This document shows, one piece after another, positions 55,163-64,000 of a DNA stretch of 64,000 nucleotides. The notes under the pieces are model-generated. The model was not told the DNA's origin and searched no databases. It saw only the letters and a list, made by a program, of their open reading frames with translations. The stretch is from positions 50,411,406 through 50,475,405 of the forward strand of contig OZ038517.1 in the NCBI GenBank assembly GCA_964036315.1. The letters are read 5' to 3'. How positions within the stretch are numbered: position 1 is the stretch's first letter; the number at the start of each line of letters is the position of its first letter. The stretch comes from Acanthosepion esculentum (taxonomy: Eukaryota > Mollusca > Cephalopoda > Sepiida > Sepiidae). The position numbers were made by a program, and so were the translations under genes.

Positions 55163-56100
55163 GGAGTAGAGGTTTATCCCTTGTTTCCTGTTTAGGATTC
55201 GGTTTCTGATTCATTCTAAAGTCTTTTTCAGTGTCTTTCACTCCCAGTAGCCCCTTGCATCTTAGTGGCATTATCACCTTGCTTAGGGTGAATAGAGGAG
55301 TAGAGGTTTATCCCTTGTTTCCAGTTTAGGATTGGGTTTCTGATTCCTTCTAAAGTCTTTTTCATTCTCTTTCACTCCCAGTAGCCCCTTGCATCTTAGT
55401 GGCATTATCACCTTGCTTGGGGTGAATAGAGGAGTAGAGGTTTATCCCTTGTTTCCTGTTTAGGATTGGGTTTCTGGTTCCTTCTAAAGTCTTTTTCATT
55501 CTCTTTCACTCCCAGTAGCCCCTTGCATCTTAGTGGCATTATCACCTTGCTTGGGGTGAATAGAGGAGTAGAGGTTTATCCCTTGTTTTCAGTTTAGGAT
55601 TGGGTTTCCGGTTCCTTCTAAAGTCTTTTTCATTCTCTTTCACTCCCAGTAGCCCCTTGCATCTTAGTGGCATTATCACCTTGCTTGGGGTGAATAGAGG
55701 AGTAGAGGTTTATCCCTTGTTTCCTGTTTAGGATTGGGTTTCTGGTTCCTTCTAAAGTCTTTTTCATTCTCTTTCACTCCCAGTAGCCCCTTGCATCTTA
55801 GTGGCATTATCACCTTGCTTGGGGTGAATAGAGGAGTAGAGGTTTATCCCTTGTTTCCTGTTTAGGATTGGGTTTCTGGTTCCTTCTAAAGTCTTTTTCA
55901 TTCTCTTTCACTCCCAGTAGCCCGTTGCATCTTAGTGGCATTATCACCTTGCTTGGGGTGAATAGAGGAGTAGAGGTTTATCCCTTGTTTCCTGTTTAGG
56001 ATTGGGTTTCTGGTTCATTCTAAAGTCTTTTTCATTCTCTTTCATTCCCAGTTATCTCTTGCATCTTAGTGGCATTATCACCTTTCTTGGGGTGAATTGA
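55163..56100. repeat. 134-bp satellite, seven copies
   Basis: GGAGTAGAGGTTTATCCCTT starts units at 55163, 55297, 55431, 55565, 55699, 55833 and 55967, exactly 134 bp apart each time. Only a few substitutions separate units, except for the more diverged last one. Confidence 0.97.
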
Positions 56101-56744
56101 TAAAAATCAAACTATATGGCTTAATATGTGTCAGTGTGACTTAAGCAGCTCAAAAAATGTAAAACTAGACAATTACTAAATCTGTTAGTTTATAATACAT
56201 TCAAGTATTCTACCAATCTGACGACTGTCATTTCTATAACTTCAGATAATTACTTAAAATCTCACACATTCTGTTAAAAATAAAAAAATGAAAATTGTCC
56301 ACAATAAAGAGTAAAATAATATCGGAAAGTGCTCGGATATGCTGAATTTTTGGACAGTTTTACATTGAATTTCCTTTGCTGTTTATTAGGCACAAGCAAG
56401 TGTCCAGTATTTATCATCTGAAAGTGAATGATGAATCATTTACGTGTTTTCATTCAATTCAAAAAATCAGAACTTGACAAATATTTGCAGTTAGGTCAAT
56501 GTTAGACAAGTTCTGAAATCCTGAGACGTTTTTGCCTTCATACTAGATTTAGAAGATATCATTTGGGAAAATATCAAATGGTCGCCTCTTTCTTTCTATC
56601 TTATTCTCTGTCTTTGCCTAATGTTTATGTATCTTATTTCTGTTTAGTCTCGAGTACTTTTTGCTAGTCTTATTTGAAGTTGGGAATCAAACAAAAAGCA
56701 AACAAAATATTTGTTAATTTCACTTAATTTTCTGTTGCAGGGCC
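56101..56744. other. unique sequence with a family E copy
   Basis: Family E similarity at about 56215-56375 (ACATTCTGTTAAAAATAAAA, TTTTGGACAGTTTT). No gene. Confidence 0.55.
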
Positions 56745-56911
56745 CCAAAATCCAACAAACAAAAAAAAAAAAAAATTAACAGCAATACATTTTTGGAAAA
56801 AATATTAGCAGCAATAAAAATCTTGTAGGCATTAAATAAACCATTATGGTTCATATGCCGTAAAACAAAGCAAACCAAACTTTCTTTCTTTCATTCTTTC
56901 TTACCACTCAC

Positions 56912-56968
<57 letters not shown>

Positions 56969-57165
56969 CACTCACCTTTCTTTCTTTCTTTCTATAATAT
57001 TACCAGAAATAGATTTTTTGAAGGTAAAAATATCAGTAATCGATTTTTAAAGGAAAAAAAATTTACCAGCAAATAAAATTTTGTCGGCATTAAATAAGCT
57101 ATTGAGGTTGATATGTTGCAAAACAAAACGAACCAAACCAAACTTTCTTTCTTTCAAATCACTTT

Positions 57166-57208
<43 letters not shown>

Positions 57209-57745
57209 CTCTTTCTTTCTTTCTTTCTTTCTTTCTCTCTATAATATTACCAGAAATACATTCTTGAAAAAAAATATTTCCAGCAATAAAAATTTTGCCA
57301 GCATTAAATAACCCATTGAGGTGTTGATATGCCATAAAGCAAAACAAACCTAACCAAACTTTCTTTCTTTCTTACAAATCACTTTTCTTTCTTACTTTCT
57401 GTCTTTCTTTCTTTCTTTCTATAATATTACTAGAAATAGATTTGTTTGAAGAAAAAAATATTACCAGAAATACATTTTTGAAAAATAAATATTAACATCA
57501 ATAAAAATTTTGTCGGCGTTAAATAACCCATTGAAGTGTTGATATGCCGTAAAACAAAACAAAGCAAAGTAAACTTTCTTTCTTTCATTCTTTCTTACAA
57601 ACCACTTTTCTTTCTTTCTTTCTTTCTTTCTTTCTATAATATTACCAGAAATAGATGTTTTTGAAGAAAAAAATATTTCCAGCCATAAAAATCTTGTCGG
57701 TATTAAATAACCCATGGAGGTGTTGATATACCGTAAATCAAACCA
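56745..57745 (+). repeat. five tandem CTTT-tailed repeat units
   Basis: Units beginning TATAATATTACCAGAAATAG, with TTGTCGGCATTAAATAA and GATATGCCGTAAAACAAAAC, are each followed by (CTTT)n except the last. Unit length varies with the CTTT run. Single copies elsewhere are at 10672-10800 and 33485-33665. Confidence 0.92.
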
Positions 57746-58545
57746 AACCAACTGAACGGTTAGTGCGAAGAGTGAAATTAAGTATTTTTGGAAACTTTCC
57801 AAAACCGATAAGTTCTATATCCAGTCTGAAATTAGACAGTCTCAGAATACCAGAACTGGACTAATTTTATCCTAACTTCAATTAATGGTCGAGTTAAGAA
57901 CGTTTAGGTTCTCTTTCACTCCCAGTAGACACTTGAGTCTTAGTGGCATTATCGCCTTGCTTGGGGTGAATTGATTTTAAAAAAGGGCCAATCCACGCAC
58001 GTGTTTAATCATTTATTTCTTGATGATCAGTTCTGGATAGTAGATTTTTCCTGTTTCTTTTTGCAAGGAATGGTATTGAAATCTTGTTAAAATTAATCTT
58101 ATAAGTGACAGACAGGTTTAACCTGACATTGTTTTTCAGAAATTGTCTATAGCAAGAGATTTGGGGGACCCGGCAACACGTAATGCTGTCAAATTGACAC
58201 AATGTTTTACCATAATTTACCTGCTTTTTGTCTTTGACAAATTCAAATAACGCTAACAAAAAAAAATGACAGGGACAAAAAATGTTCTCCTTTTTAATAC
58301 CAGTTCCGAAATATTAAAAAGATTTAAAACTGCAAAACGTAAGAAAATTGTTCTCGGGAAGATAGTTAAAACGCATTCAGTACCTGTCTTACGTTAAATT
58401 AATCATTTTCCGCTTTTGGCACGGTATGCAAAAAGATTTCCTTTCATTTATTCGAAAATACAGTCTAACATTAAACAAAATTTCACCTTGTACATACACC
58501 CACGCCTTTATCAGCTATTCTTCTTTGGCCGCTATGTACTACGAA
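57746..58545. other. no gene; one partial 134-bp satellite unit
   Basis: TTCTCTTTCACTCCCAGTAG and GGCATTATCGCCTTGCTTGG at 57905-57975 match half a monomer of the 55-kb satellite. Confidence 0.6.
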
Positions 58546-58549
58546 CGTA

Positions 58550-59060
58550 TTTTCCAGGTAAGTGTTTTACCATTACCGATGTTGCGAAGCTTAGTGTTTC
58601 GCCATTACCGACGTTTTCAAGTTCGTTGTTTACCATTACCAACGTTTCCCAGGTTAGTGTTTTACCATTACTGACATTTCCATAATAGTGTTTTACCATT
58701 ACCGACGTTGCGAAGGTTAGTGTTTTGTCATTACCGACGTTTTCGAGTTAGTGGTTTACCATTACCAACGTTTCCCAGGTTAGTTTTTTTACCATTACTG
58801 ACGTTTCCAAAGTAGTGTTTTACCATTACCGACGTTGCGATGGTTAGTGTTTCGCCATTACCGACCTTTTCCATTTAGTGGTTTACCATTACCAACGTTT
58901 CCCAGGTTAGTGTTTTACCATTACTGACGTTTCCAAAGTAGTGTTTTACCATAACCGACGATTCCCAGGTTAGATTTTTACCATTAACGACGTTTGTCAC
59001 GTTAGTTTTTTTTTTACCATTACCGACTTTTCCAACGTTAGTGTTTTACCATTACTGGCA
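58550..59060. repeat. ~31-bp satellite
   Basis: Units of the form TTAGTGTTTTACCATTACCG plus ACGTTTCCAAG, about 16 copies. Two or three variants (TTGCGAAGG, TTTCCCAGG, TTTCCAAAG) recur in a regular order, suggesting a ~125-bp higher-order unit. Confidence 0.92.
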
Positions 59061-59109
59061 TTTCCTTTCAATCACGTCTCCTTCTCAATTCCTTTTACAT
59101 ACTGACACT

Positions 59110-59165
59110 GCTACTACTACTACTACTACTACTACTACTAATAATAATAATAATAATAATAATAT
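59110..59165. repeat. (CTA)n then (ATA)n
   Basis: Two adjoining trinucleotide runs. Confidence 0.97.
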
Positions 59166-59431
59166 ACGTAATTACCAATGTTATCCTGCTGGGTATTTGG
59201 AGAACATCCAAAAGCAACTGACCAAATCTGGATGTGGCTGACTGGCACCAACACTGTACAAGATGATAGTGCTGCTCAGTACATACAATTTAGAGCATAT
59301 AAATCCGGAATTTTTACGTGGCAACAACGCCATGGCCTCAGAGTTAAGCGAGGTTTTGATAGCGCGCTATTAGAAAGTACTACACCTCAGTAGCTGCCTG
59401 GCCATTGACGCACGAGGTTCTTAGCAATCGA

Positions 59432-59990
59432 CATGTCTTCAAAAGACGATCGTCAAGCTGCTGTCCTGGAGAGCCTTCGCGCCGGCCACAAATCCAAGGA
59501 AGGCAATGAATGGTTTAAATACCCTAGAACTATGGACTAGGACCTTGTAAAGGCATATGGGGCCTCGGACGACAAGGACAATTTCAGGCCAGGACGCAAG
59601 ACTCATATGAACAACCGAGGTTGTGAAGGAGAACCCCAGCAAAAGCATGAGGAAAATCGACGAGGAAATGGATGCCAACAGGTGAACAATTGTGTGTATT
59701 GTGAAGGAGGACTTGAATTATAAACAGTTCATTATAAATATTGTGCTCAAGAGGGGCCACTTGCTCAGCGTACCCTGGTTGACCGGTATGCACCGGCCTG
59801 ATCGTCAGACTGCAATCCTTTCGAGTATTTTGTGTGGGTCATCTTGAAAAGTGTGGTGGACAGCAGACGCTACAATACCAAGGAGGCACTCAAGGCAGAC
59901 ATAAGGGACGCCATGGCCAACATGGACAGGGACGCCATCGCCAAGGTTTGCTCCAGCATTCGGGCCCGTCTTTCCGGCATAACCTTCTGA
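59432..59990 (+). pseudogene. mariner-like transposase with internal deletion
   Basis: The N-terminal part reads MSSKDDRQAAVLESLRAGHK, then, after a stop, DLVKAYGASDDKDNFRPGRK, typical of the helix-turn-helix domain of a mariner-like transposase. The C-terminal part follows at 59800: SDCNPFEYFVWVILKSV, then RYNTKEALKADIRDAMANMD and CSSIRARLSG. The whole catalytic centre between them, apart from the last Asp-containing motif, is missing. Reading frames change at least twice. A possible terminal repeat, GTGTGTCCGCTATTCACC, lies at 60218-60238; I could not find its partner. Confidence 0.75.
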
Positions 59991-59999
59991 ACTGAAGTG

Positions 60000-60589
60000 C
60001 TTGACTTTTCTTACGCCCATAAAAGACCACACAATAACCCTCTACTATGAGTGGCTCTTGGGCCTCGTATTAGGTGAACATTAGTTTTAAAAAAAGAAAA
60101 TTTGGTCTGCTCGGCAATTTCCTGAAATATCGTGTTATCACAGGCGCCTTGGTGTCGCTGACAAAAACTGACATTTTTTAACATATGTAACGTGTATTCC
60201 ACACGTCGATTTCAATGTTTATAGTGTGTCCGCTATTCACCCTGTTGGGTTTATGGGCGATTTTTAAGTTTTTTTTATTTTTTATCACCCATTGAGATTT
60301 TCTACCGCTTTTTCCTTGGAATAATCATTTTGTTAGGTTAAAGGGAAATTGACGTCTCTCCGGCCCGAAAACCATTTCTCGACAACCGATTCAAGAAGAC
60401 ATTTTGGTAATAAAAAGAAATTATTTTCTCGGAAGTTTCAACACAAATACACACACATATACGGTTCTTTATATGTCATATTTATGTTCCTGAGACAAAC
60501 ATATCAAACATATTCGATATATGTAAACTTTATGGTTATATTACATGAGAATTGTTTACGTAAAAGTTATTTATCTCTCTCTCCAATTA
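60000..60589. other. no gene recognised
   Basis: Includes the possible mariner end near 60218. Otherwise AT-rich up to the tetranucleotide array. Confidence 0.4.
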
Positions 60590-60608
60590 TCTATTTATCT
60601 ATCTATCA

Positions 60609-60640
<32 letters not shown>

Positions 60641-60651
60641 CAGTCTGTTCA

Positions 60652-60684
<33 letters not shown>

Positions 60685-60835
60685 CAGTCTGTTCATATCT
60701 ATCTATCTATCTATCTATCTCAGTCTGTTCATATTTATCTATCTATCTATCTATCTCAGTCTGTTCATATCTATCTATCTATCTATCTCAGTCTGTTCAT
60801 ATTTATCTATCTATCTATCTATCTCAGTCTGTTCA

Positions 60836-60868
<33 letters not shown>

Positions 60869-60955
60869 CAGTCTGTTCATATCTATCTATCTATCTATCT
60901 ATCTATCTCAGTCTGTTCATATTTATCTATCTATCTATCTATCTCAGTCTGTTCA

Positions 60956-60992
<37 letters not shown>

Positions 60993-61151
60993 CAGTCTGT
61001 TCATATCTATCTATCTATCTATCTATCTCAGTCTGTTCATATTTATCTATCTATCTATCTATCTCAGTCTGTTCATATCTATCTATCTATCTATCTATCT
61101 ATCTCAGTCTGTTCATATCTATCTATCTATCTATCTATCTCAGTCTGTTCA

Positions 61152-61184
<33 letters not shown>

Positions 61185-61299
61185 CAGTCTGTTCATATCT
61201 ATCTATCTATCTATCTCAGTCTGTTCATATTTATCTATCTATCTATCTATCTCAGTCTGTTCATATCTATCTATCTATCTATCTATCTCAGTCTGTTCA

Positions 61300-61340
<41 letters not shown>

Positions 61341-61495
61341 CAGTCTGTTCATCTCTATCTATCTATCTATCTATCTATCTCAGTCTGTTCATATTTATCT
61401 ATCTATCTATCTATCTCAGTCTGTTCATATCTATCTATCTATCTATCTCAGTCTGTTCATATCTATCTATCTATCTATCTATCTCAGTCTGTTCA

Positions 61496-61540
<45 letters not shown>

Positions 61541-61583
61541 CAGTCTGTTCATATCTATCTATCTATCTATCTCAGTCTGTTCA

Positions 61584-61615
<32 letters not shown>

Positions 61616-61660
61616 AATCTCAGTCTGTTCATATCTATCTATCTATCTATCTGTCTATCA

Positions 61661-61712
<52 letters not shown>

Positions 61713-61738
61713 CAGTCTGTTCTTCTATCTATCTATCT
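60590..61738. repeat. (ATCT)n minisatellite with CAGTCTGTTCAT spacers
   Basis: Runs of ATCT of variable length are separated about 30 times by CAGTCTGTTCATAT or TTTATCT variants. The 400-465-codon ORFs over it (SIYLSIYLS) are artefacts of the repeat. Confidence 0.97.
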
Positions 61739-61779
61739 ATAGATAGATAGATAGAAGAACAGACTGAGATAGATAGATA
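61700..61779. repeat. 80-bp perfect palindrome at array orientation flip
   Basis: Arms of 39 bp (61700-61738 and 61741-61779) around a central AT. The left arm ends TCTTCTATCTATCTATCT and the right begins with its exact complement. To the left the array reads ATCT, to the right GATA. Confidence 0.92.
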
Positions 61780-61848
61780 AGAACGGACAAAAATAGATAG
61801 ATAGAAAGATAGACAAGAACAGACATAGAGAGAAAGATAGACAAGAAC

Positions 61849-61900
<52 letters not shown>

Positions 61901-62014
61901 AAATAAGCAGAAATAGATAGTTAGATAGATAGAGATAGAGAGTGAGATAAGAACAGACTGAAATAGATAGAAAGATAGACAAGAACAGACATATATATAT
62001 ATATATATATATAT
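61741..62014. repeat. GATA minisatellite, inverted orientation, and short (TA)n
   Basis: GATA runs with spacers AGAACAGACTGA and AAGATAGACAAGAACAGAC; TA at 61990-62016. Confidence 0.95.
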
Positions 62015-62018
62015 ATTG

Positions 62019-62378
62019 TGTTGGGGCGCACCCACCTTCACAACCACAATAGACTGATCCTATTATTATAAATAGAACAGTAGTTCTAGAGACTGTGAGT
62101 AGTGTAGCAGTGTAGTGCAGTGCAGAGTGAGACTTCTGTAGTGATCAGTTACACTTCCGTTTCTCGACCGGAAGATACCGTTGGACTTTATTACTATTAC
62201 TTATTGTTACTACTAACCTACGTTCGTTCTACTACTAATCTATCTGATGTAAATACCTCTCTGAATATACCAGTATTTTTCCCTACGACTGTGTTATGTT
62301 CGTTATTACCATATACTCACGTGGAAACACTCAACATCTCAACAGTGGCGACGAAGGATGTTTTATTGATCTCAGCAG
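62019..62378 (+). mobile_element. LTR with a stub of internal sequence
   Basis: The LTR is 62019-62344, from TGTTGGGGCGCACCC to CATCTCAACA. Directly after it, GTGGCGACGAAGGATG looks like a primer-binding-site region of the type seen next to Gypsy-class LTRs. Only about 34 internal bases follow before a GATA run at 62379. The GATA/GACAAGAACAGACATA array is on both sides, so the element sits inside the minisatellite. Confidence 0.75.
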
Positions 62379-62490
62379 ATAGATAGATAGATAGATAGAT
62401 AAGAACAGACTGAAATCGATAGAAAGATACACAAGAACAGACATAGATAGTTAGATAGATAGATATATAGATAGATAGTGCGATGGATAA
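62379..62490. repeat. GATA minisatellite, continued
   Basis: Same spacers as 61741-62014 (GAACAGACTGAAAT, CACAAGAACAGACATAG), resumed after the LTR. Confidence 0.95.
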
Positions 62491-62603
62491 ATTGCCGCCT
62501 AAATGAGGCAAAAAAAAAAAAATTAAAATAGCACGGGCATCTCATTTTCACACTATATTTACCAAAATTACACAAAAATATCTTAAAATACTAAAGAGTA
62601 AAT

Positions 62604-63175
62604 TTATTCAATAAAATCGCCATTGGCTTCAACCACAGCCTCCAGACAACTTCGGAATCTCTGGCAACTCTTCTGGGCCGTCACCTTATTTAAGTTCATG
62701 AATGCTGCCATAATCCTTGTTTTCAGTTCATCTTTGGTGTTAAAAGCAATTTTGTTGGTCTCTCGCTCAACTGCGCCCCACACATAATAATCAAGGAAGT
62801 TGCAGTCTCTGAAGTTAGGTGGACAGATGTAAGGGGTGATGCGGTCGCAGATATTGTCTGACAGCCATGACTGAATTCTCCTGCTTGTGTGGCATGGTAC
62901 AGACATAGGGTCTTCCAGCAGTTACCCTCTTGACCGAAAGCAGCACTACCTCCTCAGGACACTTGATGTAGGCCTCCAATGTTGAGTTTGCGGCCCTCAA
63001 CAACACAATCAGGAGTTCTATTCTCATCAGAACGATCAGAGTGAGTTCTCTGAGCTACTGTATCATCGCAATCACCATTAGACTCATTCAACTCTTTCCG
63101 AATCCTCTGCACTGTCGTGAGATCGACACCCAAACACTGAAATGTTCCTATCGGAGCTTCCTGCGGGAATATGAA
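62604..63175 (-). pseudogene. mariner-like transposase with internal deletion
   Basis: The minus strand begins near 63170 with a helix-turn-helix segment, QCLGVDLTTVQRIRKELNES, then jumps without the catalytic core to VKRVTAGRPYVC (62930). It continues as HTSRRIQSWLSDNICDRITP, NFLDYYVWGAVERETNK and CQRFRSCLEAVVEANGDFIE, ending at a stop at 62604. The PPNSPD motif reads PPNFRD. Two frame changes occur near 62880-62990. The C-terminal third is otherwise well preserved and is the best mariner remnant here. Confidence 0.85.
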
Positions 63176-64000
63176 GCAGTACAGAATGCCGTTTCCAAAT
63201 TTCAGGCGGAGTAAAATTTATATGATCTTATTTTTATATTAATCTCAGTTATGACATTTTTTCCATGAATGAAATATCAAAATTAATAATAAAATGAACG
63301 GAAATACAAATAACAGTCATTCGTAACAGTCTTATTTTAATTTCTTTATAATATATTTTCCATAAAGCATCGTAAACGTAAAGGTGAAAGCTGAGTACAA
63401 AAAACAAAAAAATTAGAGCGCTGAAAGTTTTCCTTTAAAATAACGTGGTAAATAATTTGTTCACTTAAATGTAAAATATTTCACTTTTCTCCTTCCGTAG
63501 AACAAATTATCCTCACGGATCCGTCAATATGTCATTCATCACACCTGTCAAGTGACTCGAAAGTTTATGACCTGCTTTGTTTTATTTTCAAATTACATCT
63601 TTTCGGTGCAGAAGCTAAGTTAAGCTTGGTTCAAAATATTTTAAATAAACATTATAATTTCTGATTTTCTTAAAATAAGTTTTGAAAAAATGATAATTGA
63701 TATTTAAAAGAATTTCAAACTGAGATTTTCATTGATTTTATAAAATGGAAAAAAACATGATTGCCATCTGTCAATTTTGCTGACTCAAAAATAAAATTTT
63801 TAACGAAATTTTCAGACGTGTTAGGAACGATTAAAAATGTAAACAAATACCCCAAAATACTTTGATCTCTCCTCTTAATAATAACATAAACATTTAGACG
63901 ATAAAATTTTGTTTTCGTCAAGTTTGGCCTCTTTTTCATCATGCTATGCTCACTTTTTTTAGCGATCTCGTGGAGGTACCTAGTTAAACATTTATGGTCA
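63176..64000. other. no recognisable gene
   Basis: AT-rich; only short ORFs. GTGGAGGTACCTAGTTAAA at the very end weakly resembles the 10.1-kb repeat arm. Confidence 0.4.

Noticed and set aside
60590..61738. CRISPR-like alternation of repeats and spacers
   Set aside because: The spacers are the same short sequence and the repeats are tetranucleotide runs of varying length. Nothing matches a CRISPR layout, and the window is eukaryotic.
60349..61750. ORFs of 465 and 401 codons
   Set aside because: They are translations of ATCT repeats (SIYLSIYLS). Length comes from a 4-bp repeat without stops and overlapping frames are equally open.

Overview
The window looks like intergenic or intronic DNA from a large, repeat-rich, AT-rich animal genome. 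I found no intact host gene, rRNA, tRNA or CRISPR array. The mix of features suggests a mollusc, most likely a cephalopod such as an octopus: about thirty (TA)n arrays, tRNA-derived SINEs, CR1/L2-like LINE tails, Penelope-like elements, a Pao/BEL element, and a hammerhead ribozyme of the type known from metazoan retroelements. That assignment is inference from repeat content only.

Layout. 1-10.8 kb: GATA repeats, a tRNA-derived SINE, a 1-kb DNA transposon with ~210-bp inverted ends and an 8/9-bp target duplication, two ~765-bp inverted copies of one repeat (4077-4841 and 9912-10680), and a Penelope remnant. 10.8-22 kb: mariner, LINE and Penelope fragments, LTR remnants, many TA arrays, and two mirror-image units each carrying a hammerhead ribozyme (about 16.6 and 16.9 kb). 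22.1-25.2 kb: an 81-bp satellite whose monomer resembles the Penelope terminus. Its minus strand holds a nearly uninterrupted Asn/Asp/Ser-rich reading frame. 25.4-32.7 kb: a decayed but almost full-length Pao/BEL retrotransposon with both LTRs. 33.9-36.6 kb: a 30-bp satellite with a 362/512-bp higher-order rhythm. 37-51 kb: repeated fragments of LINE C-termini, 5S-rRNA-like pieces, a pair of mariner-type MITEs, a 29-bp satellite, and more Penelope and SINE copies. 52-64 kb: TA/GT arrays, a 134-bp satellite, CTTT-tailed tandem repeats, a ~31-bp satellite, two internally deleted mariner transposases, a long TATC minisatellite that flips orientation at an 80-bp perfect palindrome, and an LTR with a stub of internal sequence.

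Nothing here forms a working pathway. The coding content is all transposon-derived and broken. The most interesting material is structural: hammerhead units in mirror orientation, Penelope termini repeatedly found as inverted pairs, and satellites that appear to have grown from pieces of dispersed repeats present in the same window. Boundaries were read by eye and most are good to within about 5-20 bases.
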